From: JAXGXJ01 sp963829545
GTDB lineage: Bacteria > Actinomycetota > Thermoleophilia > RBG-16-64-13
Assembly: GCA_963829545.1 (NCBI GenBank)
Contig: CAWHIX010000005.1
Location: 62,001-126,000 of the forward strand
Length of the DNA: 64,000 bases
Reading direction: 5' to 3'
Shown: positions 8,132 through 16,715 of the stretch, piece after piece
How the letters are laid out: each line of letters opens with the position of its first letter
Numbering within the stretch: the stretch's first letter is position 1
The notes under the pieces: generated by a model
Told to the model about the DNA's origin: nothing
Databases searched by the model: none
Seen by the model: only the letters and a program-made list of their open reading frames with translations
Position numbers and translations under genes: made by a program

Positions 8132-9334
8132 CTATTCCTGGATGGGATACTCCCGGCAGAGCTTCTGCTCGTTCTTCTCGGTGGGCATGACGATCTCGCC
8201 GTCCCGCTCGTCGAGGCGGAACCACCACTTGTTGGTGTACTCGCGCGGGTCGACGAAGTTGTTGGCGACGTTGCGTTCCCGCTGCTCGTCGACGGTCTTG
8301 TGCAGCCACTCGAGACTGCCGTCCCACTCCGCCCAGTCGCGCGGTTCCATGTCCGGCCGGTTCCAGGGACAGACCTTGGTGCAGCGGCCGCACACGCAGC
8401 CTTCCTTGTTGAGGATGTCGAAGTCGGAGCAGGTGCGCGAGTCGAGTTTCCAGGTGTAGTAGCCGTTGTAGAGGACCTTCGGGCCCCGGGCGATGGATTC
8501 CGACGGGCACTGGTCGGCGCAGATGGTGCACTTGCCGCAGTACTTCTGCAGGCCGAAATCCACGTAGCCGTCCACTTCCAACTCCAGGTTGGTGAGCACG
8601 GCCGCGTACTTGCAGTTACAGCCCAGGAAGGGGTTGAGGACGATGCCCATGCGCGAGATCTCTCCCATCCCGGCGTCCAACACGATCTGGGGCATGAGGG
8701 TGAGATAGTTGTTCATGTTGCTGGGGACGGCGTCGATGCCCAGACGGCGCAGGTAGTTGGCGGCGACCTCGGTCTGCAGGGCCAGCTTCTGGTAGACCTG
8801 GTAGCTCACCGGGTCGACGATATCGTCCCAACCGTTCGACGCCGCCAGAGTCCGGGGGTCCTTGCGCCCGCAGAAGACGATGGCGTACTTGTAGGGGGCT
8901 TCCACCGGCTTGCGCATGATGTTCTCGGTATAGACCGCCGACTGCGCCAGCGGGCCGATGCGGACCAGGTCGGCGCCCAGGAAGTAGCCGAGAGCCTTGA
9001 TGTGGCGACTCAACACCCGAGGGTCGTCGGGGATGGGAGCCCTCTTCGCCGCCACGGGGTTGCGCCGCTTCTCGTACTTGTTCATGTACCACTGCAGATC
9101 CTGCAGAGCGCCCCCGATGGGGTAGCGGTTGGTCATCCGCTTGAACTCGCGCGACAACTCCTCGCCAAAATCGCCCATCACCGACTTGCTGAAGACGCTC
9201 TCACGTTCCGAGCGACGCTCGACCGGCCCGGGGATCTCGTTGGTGGGCTTGTCGACCCGCTTCAGCAGGTGATCCGGGTACGGTCCCAGTTGGGCGTCGT
9301 TGTAGAGGATGTCGTGGTACTTCAGCTTGTCCAT
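8132..9334 (-). CDS. Reductive-dehalogenase-like Fe-S protein without signal peptide
   Basis: A 400-residue protein with the C-terminal half of the reductive dehalogenase/epoxyqueuosine reductase superfamily, which pairs a cobalamin with two 4Fe-4S clusters. Visible: a cobalamin-domain-like stretch with LGCNCKYAAVLTNLELEVD, then CGKCTICADQCP (cluster 1, C-x2-C-x2-C-x3-C-P) and an upstream Cys followed by CVCGRCTKVCP (cluster 2). There is no twin-arginine signal, although respiratory dehalogenases normally have one, and no membrane-anchor gene nearby. The protein is therefore probably cytoplasmic. It is divergent from an APC permease and upstream of the TetR-controlled genes. Substrate, and whether it is a dehalogenase at all, are open. 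Confidence 0.75.
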   Translation of the reverse strand: MDKLKYHDILYNDAQLGPYPDHLLKRVDKPTNEIPGPVERRSERESVFSKSVMGDFGEELSREFKRMTNRYPIGGALQDLQWYMNKYEKRRNPVAAKRAPIPDDPRVLSRHIKALGYFLGADLVRIGPLAQSAVYTENIMRKPVEAPYKYAIVFCGRKDPRTLAASNGWDDIVDPVSYQVYQKLALQTEVAANYLRRLGIDAVPSNMNNYLTLMPQIVLDAGMGEISRMGIVLNPFLGCNCKYAAVLTNLELEVDGYVDFGLQKYCGKCTICADQCPSESIARGPKVLYNGYYTWKLDSRTCSDFDILNKEGCVCGRCTKVCPWNRPDMEPRDWAEWDGSLEWLHKTVDEQRERNVANNFVDPREYTNKWWFRLDERDGEIVMPTEKNEQKLCREYPIQE

Positions 9335-9353
9335 GAAAGGAAGGCCGCCTTTC
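9335..9353 (-). promoter_or_regulatory. Hairpin next to the start codon of the dehalogenase-like gene
   Basis: Minus-strand stem GAAAGG / CCTTTC with a 7-base loop ends directly at the ATG (9334). The only ribosome-site-like sequence, GAAAGG, is inside the stem and rather far (13 bases) from the ATG, so translation may be weak or controlled. Confidence 0.35.
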
Positions 9354-9402
9354 TGAGCGCCGGCATCACCCGCCGGCGGAAATGTCGCAAGGAGCAGGGA
9401 GG

Positions 9403-9431
9403 ATGATATGGGCTGTGGCCACCCAGGGCAA
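9403..9431 (-). promoter_or_regulatory. Predicted promoter of the dehalogenase-like gene
   Basis: Minus strand -35-like TTGCCC (9431-9426), exact 17-base spacer, -10 TATCAT (9408-9403). A 7-base inverted repeat (CGCCGGC / GCCGGCG, 9358-9378) follows in the leader. Confidence 0.5.
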
Positions 9432-9717
9432 GACCGTGGTCGAGCCGTCGCCGGCAGGAGCGCGCCGGTGTTGACTTCTCCCCCAATGTTTGCTCAGATT
9501 CCCCTTAGCATCCGATATGCAGCGGAGCGTGCCGTGGCCCCAGCCCTTGACGCCGTCGAGTTCTCCGTATCGACTCTCCTTCTTCAGGAGAGGCGGACGC
9601 GGCTGACGAGGGGCACAGACGGGCCCGAGGAAGGGGCGCCCATGGAGTGACCGCCCACGGTCGGGTAGGCGCAAACCCAGTGCGCGGGTCGAGAAGGCCG
9701 TCGGGTCTCGCAGGCCT

Positions 9718-11382
9718 ATGCGCACCGAACACTCGGGGGGCTCTATGCGAGGAGACGGTGAGATAGCGTTCGCGCGCAAGGCCAGCGGCCTCGTACGCGG
9801 ACTGAGTATGTGGGACGCCTTCGGCGTCGGCTTCATGAACCAGGGCCTGACCCCCAGCATCTGGGTGATGATAAGCCTCGGGCTGGGTGTCTATCTCGGT
9901 GGCAACCTCATCATCGCCACCATCATCTCTCTGGTCCTGGCGGGGATCGGCTTTCCGCTCGTCTGGGGGATCCTGGGTGGTTCCATGCCCCGTTCGGGCG
10001 GCGAGTACATCTACAACTCGCGCATCATCCATCCCCTGGTAGGTATCGGGGAGTCGTTCGGCAACGCCTTCATCTGGCTCATGTGGATCTACGTGCTCGC
10101 TCCCTGGATGGCGGATCCGGGCGCGGTCATGATGTCGGAGTTCATGGGATGGGAATGGCTCTACGACCCGGCCACCGAGACCTTCCTCGGCGGCCTCTCG
10201 TACGCGTGGGGCTCCTTCGTCATCGCCACCATCGCCAGCATCATCGCCTTCTTCTTCGTCGTGTTCGGGATCAAGGTGTTCGCCCGGGTGCAGAAAGTGG
10301 TCATGGGGCTGGGGCTCATCGGCGCCCTTCTCATCGTGATCACCTTCTTCATGTTCACCAAGGCGGACTTCATCAGCTCCTGGGATGCCCTGGCCCTCGA
10401 GTATGGGTCGCTGAACTACAACGACTTCATCGCGGCTACCAGCGCCGCCGCGGGCACGGACATGCCGACCACCTGGAACTGGTACGACACCTTCGGGGTG
10501 ATGGTGGCGGGATCGTGGCTCTTCGCCTACTCCTACTGCATCACGTTCATCGCCGGGGAGGTGAAGCGGCCGGATAAGAGCATCATCCTGTCGAACCTGT
10601 TCGCCATCATCGTGCCGGCCGTGTTCATGATCCTCATCGCGGTGGGCCTCTACCGGCTGGTCGACTTCAACTTCCTGTCGGCGACGGCCTGGGTCGACAA
10701 CAACGGGGGCCTGGAAGGCTACACCATGCCCTGGAGCCCGCACTTCGTGGGGCTCGCGGCCGTGGTCATGACCAACAAGGTCGTACTGTTCCTGATGGCC
10801 CTGTCGTTCCTGCTGTTCACCCTGTGGTGGATAGCCCTGTCGTATCTGGCCTTCCCGCGCATCATCTTCGCCTGGGGCATGGACCGCATGGGTCCCAAGT
10901 GGTTCACCGACGTGAATCCCCGCTGGGCCTCGCCGGTCAAGAACTACATCCTCGGCTTCTGCATCGCCGAAGTGCTCATCGCCCTGTACGTGTTCTGGCT
11001 GAACGAGCCCATGCAGGGTCTGTCGGTGACGGCACTGGAGATCTTCTCGGTGTTCGGAGTGACGGCCATCGCCGCCGCCATCTTCCCCTTCTCGAAGCGG
11101 TCCAAGGGCATCTGGGAGGCTTCGCCCTACCGTAGATGGAAGCTGCTGGGGATTCCTGTCGTCACACTGGGAGCCGTGGTCAACATGGTCTACCTGGCCA
11201 TCCTGGCCGTCTTCTTCTTCTTCCAGCCCACCAACCTGGAAGGCTTCACCATGACCACGGGGATGCTCATCCTGGCCACGTGGGCCTTGGGGCTCTGTTG
11301 GTACTGGTTCTGGAGTTGGCGCGCCAAGAAGACGACCGGCATCAGCACCGGGATGCTCACCGGAGAACTGCCGCCCGAGTGA
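9718..11382 (+). CDS. APC-superfamily amino acid/polyamine permease
   Basis: A 554-residue integral membrane transporter with about 12 predicted hydrophobic helices. The first helix follows a MWDAFGVGFMNQG segment, resembling the GxG-containing unwound TM1 of APC transporters. Hydrophilic loops are short and the C-terminus is a cytoplasmic tail with charged residues. The first ATG is at 9718; a second in-frame ATG at 9745 has GGGGGG upstream and could be the true start. The gene stands alone, with a structured leader before it and a strong terminator after it. Substrate cannot be predicted beyond amino acid or related amine. Confidence 0.87.
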   Translation: MRTEHSGGSMRGDGEIAFARKASGLVRGLSMWDAFGVGFMNQGLTPSIWVMISLGLGVYLGGNLIIATIISLVLAGIGFPLVWGILGGSMPRSGGEYIYNSRIIHPLVGIGESFGNAFIWLMWIYVLAPWMADPGAVMMSEFMGWEWLYDPATETFLGGLSYAWGSFVIATIASIIAFFFVVFGIKVFARVQKVVMGLGLIGALLIVITFFMFTKADFISSWDALALEYGSLNYNDFIAATSAAAGTDMPTTWNWYDTFGVMVAGSWLFAYSYCITFIAGEVKRPDKSIILSNLFAIIVPAVFMILIAVGLYRLVDFNFLSATAWVDNNGGLEGYTMPWSPHFVGLAAVVMTNKVVLFLMALSFLLFTLWWIALSYLAFPRIIFAWGMDRMGPKWFTDVNPRWASPVKNYILGFCIAEVLIALYVFWLNEPMQGLSVTALEIFSVFGVTAIAAAIFPFSKRSKGIWEASPYRRWKLLGIPVVTLGAVVNMVYLAILAVFFFFQPTNLEGFTMTTGMLILATWALGLCWYWFWSWRAKKTTGISTGMLTGELPPE

Positions 11383-11425
11383 TGTCGTCGAACGGCTGCT
11401 GCGCGCAGGCCGTGTGAGAGCCGTT

Positions 11426-11459
11426 GGGGCGCCGCCGTACGGCGGCGCCCCATTTGTGT
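11426..11459 (+). terminator. Rho-independent terminator of the permease gene
   Basis: Perfect 11-base stem GGGGCGCCGCC / GGCGGCGCCCC with GTAC loop, followed by a T-rich tail, 44 bases after the permease stop codon. Confidence 0.8.
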
Positions 11460-11532
11460 TTACATGTTCGCCGTGATACCGGATGAGGAGCGCTTCGCGC
11501 GACGCGGGAAGAGACAGGGGAGGAGTCGTAAC

Positions 11533-12478
11533 GTGCTCAAGCTGTTCTATGTGACCGATATCCACGGGTCGAACGTCTGCTACCGGAAGTTCCTGAACGC
11601 CCTGCCTATCTACGACGTAGACGTGGCCGTGCTCAACGGCGACCTGCTGGGCAAGGTCCTCATCCCTCTGGTGGAGAAGGCCGGCGGAGGCCGCGAATGC
11701 CACCTCATGGGCCAGTACACGGAGATGAACTCCGCCGACGAGGTGGCCGCGACGAAGAAGACCATCGAGAACGCCGGCTACTACTGGGTGGAGCAGACAC
11801 GCGAGGAGTACGAGGCCATCAAGGACGATCCCTCGGCCATAGACGCGCCTCTTCAAGAAGCGTGCCATCGAGCGCATCGAGGAGTGGCTCCAGTTGGCCG
11901 ACGAACGCCTGGCCGGCAAGAAGACCATCGTCTACATCTGCCCCGGTAACGACGACTGGTGGGAGATCGACGACATGATCGCCCAGTCCAATTCGCTGCG
12001 TCCCTGCGACGACATGGTCGTCGAGTTCGCCGGCTACACCATGGTCTCGTCGTCGCGCTCCAACCCCACGCCTTGGGACACGCCCCGCGAGGGTCCGGAG
12101 GACGAACTCGCCGAGTATCTGGACGGGCTGTGTCGGAAGATAGGCACCTCGCCCAAAGACTTCGAGAACGCCATCTTCAACTTCCACGTCCCGCCCTACG
12201 GCTACTCCCTCGACCTCTGTCCAAAACTCGACGCCAACATGCGCATGGCGGCCGAGGAGAAGATCCACGCCGGCAGCGTAGGAGCCAAGCAAGTGATAGA
12301 GAAGTATCAGCCTCTCCTCGGCCTGCACGGGCACATCCACGAATCGCGCGGCGCCCAGAAGGCGGGCCGCACCCTCATGATCAACCCGGGCAGCGAGTAC
12401 TCCGAGGGCATCCTGAAGGGCGTGGTCGTGATGCTTGACAAGAAGAAGATCAAAGACTACATCTTCACCTCGGGCTAA
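11533..12478 (+). CDS. Metallophosphoesterase, one frameshift
   Basis: Calcineurin-like phosphoesterase of about 314 residues once joined. Metal-binding motifs are in order: TDIHG near the N-terminus, NGDLLGK, PGNDD in the middle and GLHGHIHES near the C-terminus. The start is GTG 11533 with GGGGAGGAG upstream. One extra base near 11848 splits the frame: the first part ends in nonsense after IDAPL, and the remainder continues as LFKKRAIERIEEW in another frame. Both halves are needed for the metal site, so either the read is wrong or the gene is dead. It is followed by a nucleotidyltransferase-like gene 24 bases on. Substrate unknown; the family cuts phosphomono- and diesters. Confidence 0.8.
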
Positions 12479-12501
12479 TCTCGGTCCGGAAGGAGCACAC
12501 A

Positions 12502-13311
12502 GTGCCGAAGCCGTTCATCCTCCCCAAAGACATCCCCCTCGACCAGTACCCCAAGCCGGAGGTCTTCCTGACTGAAGGGAAGAGGATCGTGGACGCAGGC
12601 CGCGACGCGGGGATCGAGATGCGGGTGATGGGGCCACTGGCGCTCCACTACTACTTCCCGGAGCAGGTGGGGCTTTACGCGAGGCTGGAACGCTTGGGAG
12701 AACGGTACTTCACCGACATCGACTTCGTGGCCAACGGCAAGAGCAGCGGCAAGGTCAAAGGCTTGATGGAGAAGCTGGGCTACGAGTGCGACGTCAACAC
12801 CCTGATGATGACCGGCAAGACCCGCCAGATCTACTACGGCGGCGCGGTGCCCATGATCGACGTGTTCCTCGACAAGCTCGACTACTGCCACGAGATCAGC
12901 TTCAAGAACCGTCTCGAGTTCGACCGCTACAACATCTCGCTCACCGACATCACCCTGCAGAAGCTGCAGATCTGGGAGATAAACGACAAGGATCTCAAAG
13001 ACCTGGAATTCCTCTTCACCGTGGCCGAGGTGGGCGATGACGAGGCCGGGAAGATCAACCGCTCGTACATCGCCAAACGGTTCGGCGACGACTGGGGCTT
13101 CTGGTACACGGCCACCACCAACCTGGGCCGGGTCAAGGCCCACGTGGACGGGGTGACGGCTTTCGACGACGGTCAGAAGGCGTTCGTGAAGCAGCGCTGC
13201 GACGAGTTCTTGGCCCGCATCGAAGCGGAGCCCAAGACCAAAGACTGGCAGAAGCGGGCCAAGAAGGGCACCGACAAGATCTGGTACAACACCAACTTCA
13301 GCGACTGGTAA
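12502..13311 (+). CDS. Nucleotidyltransferase-fold-like protein
   Basis: A 269-residue protein that I recognise only by fold hints: MRVMGPLALHYY followed by a D-x-D pair in YFTDIDFV and a later acidic VPMIDVFLD strand, the arrangement seen in minimal nucleotidyltransferases and AbiEii-like proteins. The C-terminal half is helical and charged. It starts with GTG 12502, with GGAAGGAG upstream, 24 bases after the metallophosphoesterase, so the pair is probably one operon. Function unknown. A transferase/phosphoesterase couple could add and remove a nucleotide or phosphate from a common target, which is inference only. Confidence 0.55.
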   Translation: MPKPFILPKDIPLDQYPKPEVFLTEGKRIVDAGRDAGIEMRVMGPLALHYYFPEQVGLYARLERLGERYFTDIDFVANGKSSGKVKGLMEKLGYECDVNTLMMTGKTRQIYYGGAVPMIDVFLDKLDYCHEISFKNRLEFDRYNISLTDITLQKLQIWEINDKDLKDLEFLFTVAEVGDDEAGKINRSYIAKRFGDDWGFWYTATTNLGRVKAHVDGVTAFDDGQKAFVKQRCDEFLARIEAEPKTKDWQKRAKKGTDKIWYNTNFSDW

Positions 13312-13323
13312 CCAGCCCGCGTC

Positions 13324-14937
13324 TTAGTCGACCTTCCAACAGTCCGAGCCCCCTGTCTCCTCCGCCACGGCCTTCTGCCGCTCCAGCACCGTCTCGGGGT
13401 CGTTGATGTACTCCTGCACGGTCGCCTGCACGAGTTCCGTGTCGAGGATGTTGTAGTTCAGTTCGTTGCGGCCGGTGATGTAGTCCGGCGGGCCGAAGCC
13501 GACGCTCACCATCTTGTCGGTCTGCACCTTCCCCCGAACCCTTATGAGGTCAGAGAGCCGGTCGATGGGGATGTCGGTGATCATGTGGTCCTGGAAGACC
13601 TTTATGACCTCCGGGAAATTGAAGGCAAGGTCCTTCACGCCATTTTGGTACAGGAGCGCCATGATGACGCAGCGCTGTCGGCGCATGCGGTCGTAGTCGC
13701 TGTTGCCGGTGCGGGAGCGGGCGAAAGCCAGGGCTTCGTGGCCATCGAGCTCTTGGATGCCCGGTTTGATGTCGTACACCCGGTAGTCCTCGTCGGCTGT
13801 GGGGGGAGAGAGCCGCACCCACACGCGTTCTTTGACGTTGATCTTGATGCCGCCGAAGGCGTCCACCAGATCGACGAACCCGCCCATGTCCACCACGGCA
13901 TAATGATGGATGGGGATGCCCAGGAGCATGCTGGCCGTGTCTCGCAGCACCACGGCCCCAGGATCCCCTCCCTCGGGGGCCAGTTCGGGGTGATGCTGCG
14001 CCGCTTCGTACAGGTTGCTGATCATCTCCGGGTAGACGTCGGTGCCCAACGCCTGGGCGGCTGCTTCGCTCAAAGGCAGGCTCCCCGTGTTGCGGGGGAT
14101 GCCGAACAGAGCCACAGAACCCTTCTCCAGATCGATGGTGGCTACCATGATGGAGTCGGCACGCGCGCCCTTACGACCAAAGCCGGCATCGGTGCCGATG
14201 AGGAGGAGCGTGAGCCGCTGGTCGGCGCCCCACTCCAAGGGCGGTTCGGTGGTGGTCGTGGGCGCTTCGGTCGTGGTGGTGGTACGGCGGGTCGTGACCG
14301 TCCGCTCGGTGGTCGACGTGGAGACAGGAGCCGGCGTGGTAGTGGTGGTCACGATCGGCAGGGACGTCGTGGTGGGGGCAGGGACCTCCTCGTCGACGAA
14401 GACGGTGATCAGGAAGTCCCGGGAAAGATAGGCGTAATAGCCGGCGACCACGTGCGGCGCCAAGGTCAGGAGGACGAGGACGACGAGCGCGGCGGCCGCG
14501 AGAACGCCCGCGACCTGCCTGTGACGGCGCGCCGGTGGCCCCGGAGGAGACCCGCCCGGTGGCGCGACCAGTTGAGAGTGCGGCGGCGCGACAAACGCCG
14601 GCGGCCCCGGCTGCACCTCCCCATCCCGCGGCCTGCCGGTGAAATAGGCGTCCAGGACCGCGTACAGCCGGAAGGCCAGGAAGACCACGTTGGCGCCAAG
14701 CAGGGCCAATAGCACGGTGGGTTGGATGGCCCAGGCCAGGACAAGGTCCCAGCCGACCATGGTGATGATGACAAGCAGAAGGACGAGCGCCACGACGACC
14801 GTGAGCAGGACGAGACCACGCCGGAGGGCACCACCGGCGATCTGGCCCGTGCCCGGCACCAAGGCCGAGAGGAGCGCGTGGAGAAGGCGGCGGACATGGC
14901 CATACCCGGTCCGCGCGTAGCGGTCGGTGCGTCTCAA
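13324..14937 (-). CDS. LytR-CpsA-Psr (LCP) family cell-wall glycopolymer transferase
   Basis: LCP proteins attach teichoic-acid-like or arabinogalactan polymers to peptidoglycan at the outer face of the membrane. The 537-residue protein has three N-terminal hydrophobic helices, a Pro/Gly-rich loop, a further helix near residue 150, a Thr-rich linker (about 187-235) and the LCP domain (about 243-480). Visible LCP motifs: LLLIGTDAG, ADSIMVATID, the Arg in GIPRNT, and FARSRTGNSDYDRMRRQR. The extra N-terminal helices are more than the usual single anchor. The TTG start at 14937 has a poor ribosome site; the true start could lie a little downstream. It converges with the nucleotidyltransferase-like gene, 12 bases away. 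Confidence 0.9.
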   Translation of the reverse strand: MRRTDRYARTGYGHVRRLLHALLSALVPGTGQIAGGALRRGLVLLTVVVALVLLLVIITMVGWDLVLAWAIQPTVLLALLGANVVFLAFRLYAVLDAYFTGRPRDGEVQPGPPAFVAPPHSQLVAPPGGSPPGPPARRHRQVAGVLAAAALVVLVLLTLAPHVVAGYYAYLSRDFLITVFVDEEVPAPTTTSLPIVTTTTTPAPVSTSTTERTVTTRRTTTTTEAPTTTTEPPLEWGADQRLTLLLIGTDAGFGRKGARADSIMVATIDLEKGSVALFGIPRNTGSLPLSEAAAQALGTDVYPEMISNLYEAAQHHPELAPEGGDPGAVVLRDTASMLLGIPIHHYAVVDMGGFVDLVDAFGGIKINVKERVWVRLSPPTADEDYRVYDIKPGIQELDGHEALAFARSRTGNSDYDRMRRQRCVIMALLYQNGVKDLAFNFPEVIKVFQDHMITDIPIDRLSDLIRVRGKVQTDKMVSVGFGPPDYITGRNELNYNILDTELVQATVQEYINDPETVLERQKAVAEETGGSDCWKVD

Positions 14938-15051
14938 GACTCAGCCCGCGATGACGATGGGGGCGAGATCGGCGATAGCCCCCCGCAAAGGACCAGAAGC
15001 ATTCAGTTCCCCCAGAATTCGAGGAGCCGCTCGACCGCTCAGACATGCTTC

Positions 15052-16572
15052 TCAGCCGGGCGGTTCCCGCCGTCGGTCAGGGCTCAAGTGTAGACCACCG
15101 CGCGCCTCGCCGGCGCGGAGCGACTCCAAGAGGCTCTCGCGTTCAGCCAGAGCCCGAGCCAGCTTCACTCTTCCGTAGCTGTCGTTGGATAGGATCCGGG
15201 CCAGCTTCGAGAAGAAACGGATCGTGGCCTCGACGGTATGCCGGCTCAGCCGAGGGACGGCTTCGAGCGCGGCCAAGTACTCTTGCTCGTCAAAACCGTA
15301 CGTCCGCGCTTGGGCCCGGAAGAGCTCGTAGTCGGGAGTCTCGTCGTCGAAGAAGAACTGGCCCGAAAAGATGTTCCCGACATGACGTCCGCCCACGAAC
15401 ATGGGGGTGGCGATATCCCACATGTTGTTCTTGCACTTGTAGAGCCGGTACTCCCCCTCCGCGACGCCCGCAGAGAGTTCGAGGTCGCTCTCGACGCAGT
15501 AGCACGAGGCCTGGGGATGGACCCGATGGAAGCGGGTGCAGATGTCGCTCCAGCCGGCCCCGACGAGCACCTTCCCCTCGAGATCTATGATGGCGAGCGG
15601 CACCCGGGCGAGTTCCTGGAAGTCATCGAGAAACGACTGCACCGCGGGCGGGTCGATTAGGTCCTCCAGACGAACCTCTTCCAGAGCTCGGTCCGGCGAT
15701 AGTACGCTGTCCAGCCTGCGTCGCACCTGCTCTTCACTCTCTCGCAGAGCGGCTTCGGCCCGCTTTCGCTCGGTGATGAGCAGGCTGAAGTAGGCCACGC
15801 CGTCGCGGAACGGAAAGGCCGTGACGTCGTACCAGTTGTCGGGGGCGGGATTGTAGATCTCTCTGCGGACCGTCTCTCCCCGCTGCTTGGCCTCTTCGAG
15901 GACGGCTACGAAGCCCGACGTGACCAGGTCCGGACGAGCCTCGGACACCTTCCGCCCCAGGAGCTCTCCCTTCGAGCACCCGCTCAGATCGGCTGCGACG
16001 TTGTTGAGATAGCGCCAGCGTCCTTGCTCATCGACGATGGCGAAGGCGCTCTGTACCGTGTCCAGTAGCGACTCGAGGCGCTCGTTGCTCTCCACCAGCG
16101 CCAGCAGACCCGGCGGAAGATACGATCTCGGCTCGCTCAGCCCTTGGCCCTCCCGATAGAACGTGAGGGCCACGAGAGTCCCTCCCCTGGGCCCCGAGTA
16201 GAGCGCGAGGTGGTCGGACAGCTTGGCCATGAGCGGAAGACCGAGACCACGGGTGACCCGCTCCCGCAGACGATCGGGAGTCTGGAAGTCGCCGGGGCCC
16301 TCGATCTGCACCTCCAGGCGATCAGTGTGGAGGAAGGCCTTCACCTCGACATGGCCCTTGATCGGTGCGTGTTCGATAGCATTCGCAGCCGCCTCGGAAC
16401 AGGCGACGTTCATGTCGAAGACGCGGCTTTCCGAGAAGCCCGCATCGGCCGCTATCTCGGTGAGGAAGCGGCGGGCACAGACAACCTGATCGAGGTCAGG
16501 CGTCAGCACGATGGAGCAAGTGAAGGGTTCTAGCGTGCCGTCCGCCGCGGCCCTGCTATATGATGCCTGCAT
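15052..16572 (-). CDS. Signalling protein: RsbW-like ATPase, PAS and PocR domains
   Basis: A 506-residue sensory protein. Residues about 15-140 look like an anti-sigma-factor type histidine-kinase-like ATPase (NVACSEAAANAIEHA is the N box; RGLGLPLMA the G box). Residues about 160-275 form a PAS domain (SAFAIVDEQGRWRYLN). Residues about 305-470 resemble the PocR ligand domain, with Cys-rich segments CYCVESD and YKCKNNMWD. No phospho-acceptor His domain, GGDEF or phosphatase follows; the protein ends after a short helix, ERESLLESLRAGE, and the last residues look out of register, so a frame break near the C-terminus is possible. ATG 16572 follows GAGGGG closely. Single gene. The likely role is partner-switching or redox/ligand sensing. 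Confidence 0.7.
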   Translation of the reverse strand: MQASYSRAAADGTLEPFTCSIVLTPDLDQVVCARRFLTEIAADAGFSESRVFDMNVACSEAAANAIEHAPIKGHVEVKAFLHTDRLEVQIEGPGDFQTPDRLRERVTRGLGLPLMAKLSDHLALYSGPRGGTLVALTFYREGQGLSEPRSYLPPGLLALVESNERLESLLDTVQSAFAIVDEQGRWRYLNNVAADLSGCSKGELLGRKVSEARPDLVTSGFVAVLEEAKQRGETVRREIYNPAPDNWYDVTAFPFRDGVAYFSLLITERKRAEAALRESEEQVRRRLDSVLSPDRALEEVRLEDLIDPPAVQSFLDDFQELARVPLAIIDLEGKVLVGAGWSDICTRFHRVHPQASCYCVESDLELSAGVAEGEYRLYKCKNNMWDIATPMFVGGRHVGNIFSGQFFFDDETPDYELFRAQARTYGFDEQEYLAALEAVPRLSRHTVEATIRFFSKLARILSNDSYGRVKLARALAERESLLESLRAGEARGGLHLSPDRRREPPG

Positions 16573-16611
16573 CGCCCCTCGACAGTCCCCTGCTGTGTGA
16601 TCGGCCCACCC

Positions 16612-16642
16612 ACGGCGCGCATGGTTCTCATTGGCGCGCCGT
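16612..16642. repeat. Inverted repeat between ZIP operon and sensor gene
   Basis: Perfect 9-base arms ACGGCGCGC / GCGCGCCGT with a 13-base loop. It lies between the end of the ZIP gene and the start of the sensor gene, both read on the minus strand. There is no U-tract in that direction; it could be a weak terminator or operator. Confidence 0.4.
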
Positions 16643-16715
16643 TTAGGTTATGACCTCGTGGGCGCCATCCGAAACATGGCCGGGGCGGTCGGTCGCCCGG
16701 CGAGGGCCGGCGAGG

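Larger units (their letters stand above)
9335..9717. other. 383-base intergenic region with structured leader
   Basis: No convincing gene. The left part holds the minus-strand promoter. On the plus strand a TTGACT at 9471-9476 is a weak -35 candidate. From about 9574 to 9717 several small hairpins follow each other: CTCTCCT/AGGAGAG (9574-9592), GCGCC/GGCGC enclosing GACCG/CGGTC (about 9636-9672), ACCC/GGGT and CGAGA/TCTCG just before the permease gene. I could not match it to a known riboswitch class. Confidence 0.5.

Noticed and set aside
9408..9650. Open frame of 80 codons between the dehalogenase-like and permease genes
   Set aside because: No ribosome site, unusual composition and no family features; it lies over the structured leader.
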